This document shows positions 54,000 to 64,000 of a stretch of 64,000 nucleotides of DNA, in pieces; position 1 is the first letter of the stretch, and every line of letters starts with the position of its first letter. Below the pieces are notes generated by a model. That model was not told where the DNA came from. It searched no databases and saw only the letters and a program-made list of their open reading frames with translations. The stretch spans positions 103,879,547 through 103,943,546 of the forward strand of contig CM028377.1 of assembly GCA_013146195.2 (NCBI GenBank). The letters run 5' to 3'. This DNA is from Codonopsis lanceolata (Eukaryota > Streptophyta > Magnoliopsida > Asterales > Campanulaceae). Made by a program: the position numbers and the translations under genes.

Positions 54000-55458
54000 T
54001 TAGGAATTTAGTCCCTAAATTCTTACCAAGTTCATCAAACAAATGTGGATGCTTCTCGCGCATCTCCGCTTCCGTTTCCCAAGTCGCTTCTTCAATGTTG
54101 TGGTTCCTCCAAAGAACTTTAACTAAGGGAATCTTCTTGGTTCGTTAAACTTGCTCTTTGGTATCCAAAATCTTCACGGGCTTTTCAACGTATGACATAT
54201 CCGGCTCAAACGTGATCTCTTCATACTCAAGTACATGGGTATCATCTTTTAAGTACTTTCGCAACATGGAAACATGGAATACATTATGAGTCTCCGAAAG
54301 TGAAGGTGGCAATGCAATACGATACGCTAAGGTCCCAACTCTCTCAAGAACCTCAAATGGACCAATGTATCTCGGTGTAAGCTTCCCTTTCTTGCCAAAT
54401 CTCTTCGTACCTCTCCTCGGTGTCACCTTCAAGAACACGTAGTCTCCCACCTGGAACTCAAGATCCCGTCTTCGATTATCTGCATAACTCTTTTGTCGAC
54501 TTTGAGCGGTGCGCAAACGATCTCTAATCAACTTCACGCTCTCAGCCATTGCACTAACTTCGGAACCCCAAAGTTTCGCCTCTCCAACTTCATCCCAACA
54601 AATCGGCGATCTACACTTACGCCCATACAAAGCTTCATACGGCGCCATCTTGATACTCGGCCGGTAGGCTGTTATTATACATAAACTTCGGCTAAAGGTA
54701 AGTGAGAATCGGCTTTCCTTGAAATCCACGGCACAAGCTCGAAGCATGTCCTCCAAAATCGAATCAATCGCTCGGATGACCATCCGTTTGCGGATGAAAA
54801 GCATCTTGAAGTCTAATTTGGTCCCCAAAGCCTCTGGCGTTGCCAAAATCTAGATGTGAACCTCGGATCTCTATCGGATACAATGCTCACAGTGCGCCAT
54901 GAAGTCTCACGATCTCTGAATGTACAAAGGCGCCAAGCGAGTCAACGAATAAGTGATAGCTATAGGAATGAAGTGTGCGGACTTAGTCAATGTCGACTAT
55001 AACCCAAAGCGCATTAAAACCTCTCGCGTCTTGTGATAACCTGTCACAAAATCCATGGTAATGAACTCCCACTTTCCACTCGGGAATCTCAAGTGGTTGT
55101 AGAAGTCCCGGGCCTCGATGCTCGGCCTTAACCTGTGACAAGTCAAACACCTTGACACATACTCCGCATTTCTCTCTTCATACCCTTTCCACCAAAATTG
55201 TCTTTTCAAGTCTAAGTACATCTTCGTGCTCCCAGGGTGAATGGTATACCTCGATTTATGAGCCTCGTCAAGAACCAACCTCTTCAAGTCATCATTAGAA
55301 GGAACACAAATTAGACCTCGAAATGTCAAAGTACCCTCACTATTAATCACAAAATCGGGCGATACATTCTCGGCCAACCCATCAATGATTTTCTTCAACT
55401 CAGGATCATCCCTTTGCGCTTCTTTAATCTTCCCAAACAAAGCGGTGTATACGAACAT
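54000..55458 (-). pseudogene. Chromovirus 2 integrase and chromodomain
   Basis: KEAQRDDPELKKIIDGLAEN, HKSRYTIHPGSTKMYLDLKR, KWEFITMDFVTGY (55458-54997), then after frame breaks MAPYEALYGRKCRSPICWDE, FQVGDYVFLKVTPRRGTKRF, GPFEVLERVGTLAYRIALPP and the start of the chromodomain, EITFEPDMSYVEKPVKILD (54846-54145). Missing bases near 54770-54840 and 54900-55020 destroy the catalytic core frame. Confidence 0.85.
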
Positions 55459-55467
55459 TCGCGAAAA

Positions 55468-56942
55468 TCACACCTTTATCACAAACACTAGGACTCCAAT
55501 CTCGCATGAGTCCTCCAACATCTTCCATTCTCTAACCATCATACACGACATGTGAACCTTCCTACTCAAGGCATCCGCTACTACATTTGCCTTCCCGGAT
55601 GATACAAAAATAGTGCAATCGTGGTCTTTTAGTTTCTCCATCCATCTTCTTTGCCTCATGTTCAACTCCTTTTGGGAAAACAAGTACTTCAAACTTTTGT
55701 GGTGGGTGAAGATCTCAAATTTAGCTCCATACAAGTAATGTTTCCATTTATGCAACGAAGATAATCGCAGCCAACTCCATATCGTGTGTCGGGTAATTCT
55801 GCTCATGAATAGACAACTTCCTCGACGCATAGGCGATAACTCTACCATTCTGCATCAACACACATCCCAAACCTTCCTTAGAAGCATCACTATAAATCAC
55901 GAAATTATCTCCTCCACTAGGCAAAGCCAAAATAGGTGCCGACGTCAACCGCTTCTTAAGCTCTTGAAAACTAGCTTCACATTTCTCGCTCCAAACAAAA
56001 GGCACATTCTTACGTGCGTCAATTTCGTCATAGGAGTCACGATCAGAAAATCCCTCAATAAATCTCCGGTAATAACCCGCTAGACCCAAGAAACTCGAAC
56101 CTCGATGGCGAACTAGGTCTCTTCCAATTCGTCACCGCTTCAACCTTAGAAGGATCAACGGCTACTCGGCGCTAGAAATGATATGCCCCAAAAGGACACT
56201 TCCTCAAGCCAAAAGGCACATTTGCTAAACTTCGCATAAAATTTGTTTCTCGAAGAATAGACAAGACAATCCTCAAGTGTTTCTCATGCTCCTCAGAGAT
56301 TTCGAATACACTAAAATATCATCAATGAAGACTACCACGAAACAATCAAGATAACTATGAAAGACACGGTTCATCAAGTCCATAAACACATGGCGCATTC
56401 GTCAACAAGCGGCATCACCACGAATTCAAAATGCCCATATCTAGTGCGAAAAGCTGTCTTCGGAATGTCTTCCTCTCTAACCTTCAATTGATAGTAACCC
56501 CATCGCAAATCAAGCTTAGAATAGACGATAGACCCTTGCAATTGGTCAAAAAGATCATCAATGTGGGGTAGTGGGTATTTGTTCTTAACGGTCACCTTAT
56601 TCAATTCGCGATAGTCTATGCATAACCGCAAACTCCCATCCTTCTTCTTCACAAATAAGGCCGAGTGCGCCCCAGGCGACACACTCGGTTTAATAAAACC
56701 AATCTCTAGGAGTTCACACAGCGAGTTTTCAACTCTCTAAGCTCCGCGGGTGCCATCCTATACGGTGCCTTAGAAATCGGTGAAGTCCCCGGAATAAGCT
56801 CAATACAAAATTCTAGTTCTCTATCGGGTGGCATAGCATGATCGGTAGAAAACACATCGGGAAACTCACATACTACCGGGACCTCCTCTAAACTCGGCGA
56901 AGACCTCTTCTTATCAACAACGCAGGCAAGATACCCGTACAC
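55468..56942 (-). pseudogene. Chromovirus 2 reverse transcriptase and RNase H
   Basis: RT N-terminus VVCEFPDVFSTDHAMPPDRE, PGTSPISKAPYRMAPAEL (56942-56706), SALFVKKKDGSLRLCIDYRE to GHFEFVVMP (56682-56374), a broken stretch over the FIDD site (about 56290-56350), then GLAGYYRRFIEGFS and RNase H IYSDASKEGLGCVL, KFEIFTHHKSLKYLF, GKANVVADALSRK. One residue expected to be acidic reads H in FTHHKSL, where copy 1 has FTDHKSL. Confidence 0.87.
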
Positions 56943-57006
56943 CCTTGAGACAACAATTTTCTAGCCCTTAGCGCAGAAATGAAATGCAAGTCACTCGGCA
57001 GCTTGA

Positions 57007-57441
57007 TCACCCACAAAAGTAAATTCGGGCACACGGCATATAAAAAGTAACCCTCTTCCTATGGCAGTCAACTATAGCATGATAAGCACATAACCAGTCC
57101 ATGCCAAGAATCACATCAAAATCACGTATAGGGAGAACTACCAAGTCCGCATGCAAAGTGTGGTCACCCACCAAAACATCACAAGATCTAAACACTTGAG
57201 GCAGCATATACTTCCCCGGCGGGGTAGACACTTCAAGCAAGTATGGCAAAGATTGAGGCAATACGCAAAGATTCTCAACAAAGTGCGAAGCAACATAAGA
57301 ATGTGAAGACCCTGGATCTATGAGAATTCGAGCCTTATGATCAAATATAGAAAGAGTACCTCCTATTACTGCCGTAGACCCCTGAACCTCGCGCTGATCA
57401 AGCGCAAACACACGACCACGAACCCGGTTTACCATCCACAT
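57007..57441 (-). pseudogene. Chromovirus 2 protease
   Basis: RILIDPGSSHSYVASHFVEN and VVLPIRDFDVILGMDWLCAY, matching copy 1. The frame continues to a premature end near 57007. Confidence 0.8.
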
Positions 57442-58529
57442 CTCTCTTAGCCCAGCTGGCGCGCCTCATTGACTAGCCTTAAACTTCGGACAATCTCTCT
57501 TCATGTGAGTCCCGTCTCCACAAATGAAACACTTCCCATTCTTTACCCAACACCTATCAGCTGTGTGCCCCGACCTCTGGCAGAACGAACAAATCATAGT
57601 CTCATTACGAGACCCTTGCTGCCCCTGAGTAGAAGAAGTGTTGTTACCTTGCTTCCACTGCGTGGCCTACCTTGGCCTCCACCTCTCTATCACGGTTCCC
57701 TTGGTATCCCTTACGCCACCTGAATTATTTCCACGATTAGTGTTACGAGTAGCACATCGTGCATTACCGAATTACTCTTGACTCGGTGCTCCTCAATATC
57801 TTGCTCAACCTCATAAGCTCTATCAAGCTGCGGTCAGATAGTCGGTGAGCTTAAGTGCTAGAATACGCTTCCTAAATTCAGTCCTCAACCCTTAACAAAC
57901 TTATGTGTCCTCAGAGCCTCCGTAGGAATCAAATACGTGCAATAACGGCTCAGCTCGGTGAACTTCGCAGAATACTCCGCCACAGTCATGGTACCTTGCT
58001 CAAGATTATAGAATTCTTTCTCCCTTTGGTTGCGAACCACATCCGGTACGTATTCCTCCTTAAATTCCCTCTGAAAATTAGCCCAAGTGATAGGGACTTG
58101 TTGCATCTCCCAACTTTCCTTCAACACAGTCCACCAATGCTCGGCTCCCTTAAACTTAAACGCTAGTCGACTTTCTCCTCATCGGTACACTCCAACATAG
58201 ATAAGATTTTGATCATCTCTTCCATCCACAACTCGGCCTCCCTCGGGTTTGGCTCCCAAAACGCACTAGGCTTCAACTTAAGGAATCTCTCTAGGAGAGT
58301 GTTGTCAGTCCTCGGTCTCGGTGGTGGTATAGCATCCTCTGTCGAGGTGGTGGTGGTACTCCCCGGCTTGACCTCCACGGCTGCCGCCGGAAAAAGCCAT
58401 CAACCTACGGTGTAACTACGCCATATCCAGGACCCACCGGATTACTGCGGCGCGTACCTCAACCGGGTTCGGCCTTCTCTCTGGGCCTACCTCTACCGCG
58501 GCCATTCCCATTCCTAGGATTATCCATCG
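57442..58529 (-). pseudogene. Chromovirus 2 gag
   Basis: Pieces LERFLKLKPSAFWEPNPREA, LKESWEMQQVPITWANFQRE, YNLEQGTMTVAEYSAKFTEL and LSRYCTYLIPTEALRTHKFV lie in several frames. The zinc-knuckle region (about 57480-57600) is present but broken. It keeps the TMTVAEYSAKF linker that copy 1 has lost. Confidence 0.82.
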
Positions 58530-58619
58530 AACTCCTACAAGAATTCACTCGGCGTTAGAATCATCACACAAATAACCAACCCACCTAGGCCATGGAACCT
58601 ATCTGGCGGCTAACCTATA

Positions 58620-58631
58620 GCTCGATACCAA
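58620..58631 (-). other. Chromovirus 2 primer-binding site
   Basis: TTGGTATCGAGC, identical to chromovirus 1 and adjacent to the 5' LTR. Confidence 0.65.
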
Positions 58632-58633
58632 GC

Positions 58634-61456
58634 TGTGACGACCCGACCGGACCCAATGCGAGATCCCGAATCGCGCCGTCCAAATAAACAAGTTAAACAC
58701 CTAAGCATGCACAAGTAGGATTTTAAAATTCATGTGGCGCAACATTTCGGACAATTAACAACTTCGGCTACACTTGGCGGAAAAACAACCTGAATTAAAC
58801 AAGTCATCGGCGGCGTTACGGTAGGAACCCAACAACTACTCCTACAATTAACACATGCTTATAAAACCTCAGCGGCCACAACATGCCGGAGACAACAACA
58901 ATAATAATACTTTAAACAAGCTTTAGCGGAAGAAATTGTGATGAACCATACACACATATAAACAAGCTCGACTTATAGTCGGCATACCAAAAGATTACAA
59001 GTACCAAATATATAAGTTACTACAACAACAAAACCCCAAGCTAAGTCTACATGACTTGCTTCCCAACGTCCTTTCCAAAATACAAGATTAATCATTAAAG
59101 TCCAAAAGAGCAACCTCGCTCTAGCGTCCAAGCGTATACGTGAATCTAGCGTGGAGCGTCTCCTCGGCTTTGATCTAAGGAAAACAAAGCAAACAAATAG
59201 GGTAAGTCGAAAGACTTAGTAAGTTACCAAAATATGCATGTTCATATTATAGCTCATAGCATGACATTTATCATAAATATGGCATGTTATCATCATTTAA
59301 CACTTAGCACCTTATTCACATAAGTGCGTAAAGTAAATCATACAAGTAGGATATGATAGTCACGGCGCCGTAGCTCTGCAAAACATTTACATTCTTGGTT
59401 CGTGCCATCGATGTTATGTGAATTCATCGACTGTCGTCGAGTGCTACTCGATCTCAATAGCAAGCCAATGCGGCACTTAGCGTCACGGCAAAGGGGCTAC
59501 TTCCCCCTGCGGCCCAGGTGGAGGTGTGTGTGAGTCAGTGCGGCGATCCATAGCGAGCACGAATCCCATAATTCGTGAAGGCGTGTATCGTCCCACGACT
59601 TGAAAAACAAACCATTTAATGCCGGTGGACTTAATGCAATGCACAAGTAGATATTTACTTGACTTAAACCAATTAAGGACCGAATTCGACAAGAGCGAAT
59701 TCGACCATCCAAGTAGGGGTTAATCTCTACCGTAATCACATCAAGGCAATAATTTGCACAAATACCAATCTTTCATAACAACTTGTTACAATCAATTAAA
59801 CCAACTCATACTTGAGTAAACCAAGTCAAATGACGTTCAAACTTCGTAGGGATTGAAATTAGAGTCTAACATATTCAATTCTTCCCTAGAGTCGACTCCG
59901 TTGAGTCTTTTCACTAAATTCCCAATTTTGGGGAAATTGAAGCTATATGCTTCATAACCCAACTTAGGTCACTTCTAAGTTCAACAAGGCATAAATTCAC
60001 CTAAAACATTTTAATATAGTTCATGTTCTTCAAGTAGTCCAATATTAAGGTTACAACACATAACCATTGTCACACATACCAAATAGGCATAATTTAGGGC
60101 ATTCTCAAATAATTTCACTTTCATCAACAAACATACTACTTTATTTCTAACATGTCCAAGACCTCAATTAACATAATAAAAGAGAAATTTAAACTCCCAA
60201 AGGCAAGAAATTCACCTAAACATGCTCCTAGCAAAATCATACATTTAAAATCGTAGGAAGCAACTATGTGTCCCCATTGACCTCACACATCATAAACTTT
60301 GTTTCCTTAGGGTCAATGGGAACTAAAATGAAGAAGAGTAACTTACCTAGCTCGGATGAAAACTCAAGAGAAACCAAATCCAAACGGTGAAGTCGTTCCT
60401 TTCGTTGTCCTCGTCGAGAATCCGAAGTTTGGCGGCGATCTAACGGTGGAATCCTTGGGGATCGGAGGAAGAAGGTGGAGCTAGGGCTCAAAACTCAAGC
60501 TCCCAACTCTCTCTCTCTCTAACTTGGAAGAATAGGAAGAACAAATGAAGAGTTTACTGAAGATTTGGCTAAGGATGTGTATTTATACCTCCAATCAAGA
60601 GAAGGGCACAAAGGGGATTTCTCAAGTGCAATTAGTGAATGTTAGGGAGTAATCAAACACTTAATCAAACTAAATTAACCTCTAATTAGTGTTAGGACTT
60701 GATTAGGACTAAGTATGGGTAGTTAGGAAGGGTTTAGAGGGGGTTTAATGGGGGTAGGATAGGCATTTCACGACCTAACTCAAAACAGGGGAAGAAAAAT
60801 CCGTAGCAGGCGAGGTGAGGCGGGCGCCTCACCTGGCTCCATGCGGCCGCCTCAGATCCTGAGGCTATCCCAATGTTCAGTCCACTTCTCCATTGCTCCC
60901 TGCATTTGAGGCGGGCGCCTCACCAGCTCCCATGCGGCCGCCTCGGCTCCAGAATGTCTAAAACTTGATCTAAACTTGATCTAAATGGTCCCAAACTTTT
61001 GGGCAACCATTCTAAGGTCTAACCCTACTCAAAATGAGTCGGAAACACACCCGAACAACTTCCGGAACAAGCTAGAACAAGGCGCGAACCACGCGACGAA
61101 TGAACAACGAATCAAACTACAATCAAACACCATTCAAACTAGGATAACTTGGACATGAATGAGACTTGTTTCAACATGGTTAAGACCTAAATATAAAGCC
61201 AAGAACTCAACGAACACTTCGTACGTCGAAATAGAAGCAAATACGAGCAACGAGAGGAATCGCTAAGACCAAATTCAACGCGATTAAACCGGCGATTCAA
61301 CAATCAAGTTTATATGATTCTAAGCATGTTATGGACTTCAAGAATGATCTATGAATGAGTCTAAGACGTTTTATAACTAAGTAAACATGATCGCAATCAA
61401 CCAAGAAAGCATAAATACAAGCATAGAATGCACATGCAAAATTATGGGGCGTTACA
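58634..61456 (-). repeat. Chromovirus 2, 5' LTR
   Basis: 2823 bp, partner of 51128-53987. It has many short losses between 59360 and 59640 and about 60790-60850; elsewhere it is close to its partner. Confidence 0.9.
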
Positions 61457-62270
61457 TACCAAGCATAAATAATAGCATTGCTTAAAGATCTTGTTCACAC
61501 TTATGACAATCCACCAGATCATTCTCCATATCCATTCTGCACGTATTATCTGTATGTCCCTTCCATAACAGTCTTCGGCGCCCACATCAAAGTCTTCGAT
61601 CCGATGAATTTTAAGATCATTTGCATAAAAGATCCAGTCCCCGTGAACATGAAATCATGTGTAAAAGCACTGAATCAACTTGGCAGTAACAAGTCCCTAA
61701 GTGATTGAAACAAAGGCACAACCGAGTACAAGGTGACTCTTGTAGCAAACCCCAAGTAATTCAAACAACGACGATATATAGAAAAGGGACTTGTTGAACA
61801 ACTCTTTGCCCGAATCGACGAAAATTTTGAACAAAACAATCCATACTAGCTGCTATTGAGGAAGAACCACAACTCCAATTGCTCGAAGATGGCCTCAGTC
61901 AATCCGAAGTCTTCTGATCTTCCCTCATCTTAAAATTTTCCTTTTTTAAGAAAAAAAGCTTGGCCAGATTCCCAAGGAGGCAGGAAGGAGTAGAAGGAAT
62001 TAATGAAAGTGATTGGTCAATTAACGAAAGTGTTGGTCAGGATTCCCTTTATTGCATTAAAACAATTTGGAGAAGAAAGGACGGTAGGAGGAGGAGGGGC
62101 ATTTAAGGAAGAAATTAATGAAAGTGGACTTTTGCAGTTTTAAAAAAAGGAGGGTAGTTGAGCGATTGAATTTCTCTCAAAAGGTACCGGTCCGCAATTA
62201 TTCTTACATTGTTTATAGGATAAATTGTGGGCCGATACACTTTGTGAAGTTTATAGCCCCTTCACCGATT
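61457..62270. other. Unassigned sequence between chromovirus 2 and Athila gag
   Basis: It holds a short plus-strand frame, 61478-61708 (FGAHIKVFDPMNFKIICIKD, VKALNQLGS). Coding-like text continues in another frame to about 61790 (YKVTLVANPK, YIEKGLVEQLFARIDENFEQ). I do not recognise the protein. It is not the missing Sirevirus gag. 61930-62240 is purine-rich on the plus strand and looks non-coding. Confidence 0.35.
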
Positions 62271-63660
62271 ACCTAACCACTACGCAGAGTAGTGATAGCT
62301 TTTGCTTGCTCATTTTGACTAGAGAACTGCCCTACTTCTCGACCTTACAGTGATGTCTTCTGTCATTTGTCTCATTTGAATCATTAACTTCTTCATGCAT
62401 GCGTCAAACGGATTATTTTTCTCTAAACATTTTTTTAGTTCCACATCTTGAGAAGGTCCCCATTCAATTTGAAGTTCTCCTTAATGTGGAAGTTGTTGTG
62501 GTTGCAATGGTTTATTTCCTCCCCCACGAAAAGTTTGGATGATTTCTCCACCCAGGATTGTATGTATTGAAATAAGGATCATTCCTTGGTCTTGGAGGAC
62601 ATGGATTCATAACATTTACATGTTCAGGAATTTGAGTACTAGAAGGGCAGAAATTAGTAGCATGATTATTTAATCCACAAATAACACATATTTCATACAT
62701 ATAGGATATGTTTGCATTTGCCACTTGGGCTTGCAAGGCTTCTATTCGGGCATTCGCAACAACTAATTCAACAGATTCATTATTTTATATTTCATACAAA
62801 TTTTTAGGTTTACCCCTAACGCTTTTCTGTTATGAACTGGATCCTAGCATCTCAAACAGTTCTTCAACTTGTGATGGTGTTTTTCCTCTAATTGAACCAC
62901 CGGCTGCACTATCTACCATAGTCTGAAGGTGTGGAGGGAGCAAGTCATAGAATTGCATGACCAGGACAGACTGACTAAAATTATGTTGTGGGCTAGCAAT
63001 TTGTAAATTGTTAAATCTATCCCAAGCTTCATGAAATGATTCCCCTTGTTCAGGTTGGAGACTCATTATTTGTTTTCTGTATTCAGACAAGGATGCATGT
63101 TGATATAATTTATCAATAAACAAGTCGTACAGTTGATTCCAAGTGTGAATACTCCTAGGGGCTAGGTTCATGTACCACTTTTTAGCTACATCTTTCAATA
63201 CACATTGAAAGTAGCACATTTTTAATTGGTCCTCAGACAATCGTCCTAAAGGGAAATTTTGAGTCTTGCGAGCATGAGTACGCACAAAGGAAACATGATT
63301 TTCAATGGCCATACCATGAAAAGTAGGCAGCATATTGTAAAAGTGTCCTTTCAATTCAAAGTTCCTAACTGCAGCAGGTAAGACAAGACATGATGGTGTA
63401 ACATCTAACATGGGACGAGCATAATCATTCATCGTTCTTTGGTCTTCTGCAACAACCATGTTTGAGACAATTTCTTTTACCACTTGATGATTTACTGGAG
63501 GTGGATTAGCCATTGGAGAATCAACCAGAGGATCTTCCATGTACACTGGGTCTGGATTAACATGATTATTAGGAGCTCTTCCTAGATTATTTATATTATC
63601 GTTGAACTTTTCCAGTGTAGGATTCAGAGATCTTCGATCGTGCATGCAACACACAATCAA
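62271..63660 (-). pseudogene. Athila-like gypsy gag
   Basis: Frame 63660-62830 carries ELKGHFYNMLPTFHGMAIEN, LSEDQLKMCYFQCVLKDVAK, KWYMNLAPRSIHTWNQLYDL, GESFHEAWDRFNNLQIASPQ and VLVMQFYDLLPPHLQTMVDS, the capsid pattern of plant Athila elements. After a stop at LGSSS the nucleocapsid follows at 62736-62512 with the knuckle CVICGLNNHATNFC (C-x2-C-x4-H-x4-C). Further down, QAKAITTLRSG near 62295 recalls the Athila gag-protease link. Stops show it is defective. Protease and RT are absent from the window. Confidence 0.8.
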
Positions 63661-63729
63661 AGAGATTACTAATTAAAATATTTTTTTTAAAAAAAACGTT
63701 ACCTAATAAACTAGCTAAAGGCTAGCTTG

Positions 63730-63747
63730 TCCCCGACAACGGCGCTA
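63730..63747 (-). other. Athila primer-binding site
   Basis: The minus strand reads AGCGCCGTTGTCGGGGA, the tRNA-Asp type primer site typical of Athila (TGGCGCCGTTGCCGGGGA), with two changes. It lies between the LTR and gag. Confidence 0.8.
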
Positions 63748-63753
63748 AAAACT

Positions 63754-64000
63754 TGATGTCTTATTTATTTACCTCGCAAGTATACGAAGCAATATATAGT
63801 ATAGTGATGCAAAAGCAAATGTCGAACTACAAAGACAAGAAGAAATTTAAACAAGTAAACATGTAACAATTATTATCTAACGGGGGTTTGGTTGATTTTA
63901 TCTAATTTAACTAAACTAAATTATTATACTAGTAATTTATGAAGTCTATTGGCAACAGTTTATTGAAAGCAGCAAACACAGTTTGTGAAGATCTGATTAT
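63754..64000 (-). repeat. Athila 5' LTR, partial (runs off the window)
   Basis: It starts TGATGTCTTATTTATTTACC on the plus strand, the complement of an LTR end in CA, a few bases from the primer site. The far end is outside the window. Confidence 0.65.

Larger units (their letters stand above)
51128..61456 (-). mobile_element. Ty3-gypsy chromovirus 2, minus strand, decayed
   Basis: LTRs at 51128-53987 and 58634-61456 enclose the same gene order as chromovirus 1 (gag, protease, RT, RNase H, integrase, chromodomain). It retains the protease-RT segment missing there but is full of one- to few-base losses. The ends TGTGAC.../...GTTACA are clear, yet the flanks CCAGC and TACCA are not a target duplication. 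Confidence 0.9.

Overview
This is nuclear DNA from a flowering plant, most likely a eudicot. It has spliced genes with GT-AG introns and plant-specific families (an NPH3/BTB protein, a RABH1-type Rab6 GTPase, a PCC13-62-like desiccation protein). It also has plant retrotransposons (Copia/Sirevirus, Ty3-gypsy chromovirus, Athila), Helitron relics and MITEs. I cannot place the species. A run of exactly 100 N (26055-26154) marks a scaffold join, so the two sides may not be truly adjacent.

Left part (1-26054). An NPH3-family BTB/POZ gene lies on the minus strand (5059 to 654, seven exons). Its last exon is broken by a one-base frameshift in a T run. A Helitron helicase relic (about 7130-8281) and a 523-bp GC-edged inverted-repeat element (8479-9001) follow, then about 5 kb of AT-rich intergenic DNA. 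An apparently intact RABH1b gene of six coding exons runs from 14221 to 17348 on the plus strand. From 18.3 to 26 kb there are old elements: an internally deleted Copia element (minus) split by a plus-strand solo-LTR-like unit carrying two tandem arrays, a short TRIM-like LTR with a primer-binding site, and a GC-rich LTR-like tract with a TATA box.

Right part (26155-64000). A three-exon PCC13-62-like ferritin-like gene (28164 to 27020, minus) has a signal peptide and ABRE/G-box motifs upstream, but its last exon is frameshifted. Beyond two Stowaway-like MITEs, a second Helitron scrap and an AT-rich tandem array lies a nested stack of retroelements, all on the minus strand. A Sirevirus-like Copia element (30850-51127; LTR, PPT, third ORF, pol) is interrupted by a chromodomain gypsy element (31795-44410). 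That element is itself interrupted by a 2989-bp solo LTR (35930-38918) with a perfect 5-bp target duplication. A second, more decayed chromovirus (51128-61456) abuts the cut end of the Sirevirus. The window ends in an Athila-like element (gag, PBS and the start of its 5' LTR).

Only the Rab gene reads cleanly end to end. The other two host genes and most retroelement frames carry one- to few-base losses. In the LTR copies these losses cluster at CAG/CTG sites, which suggests sequencing error at methylated CHG sites as well as real decay. I found no convincing new functional system. The observations most worth following are a third Sirevirus ORF with a plant-transposon-type domain, a perfect 24-bp palindrome in the Sirevirus LTR, and GC-rich hairpins kept upstream of the TATA box in three related gypsy LTR families although their sequence differs.
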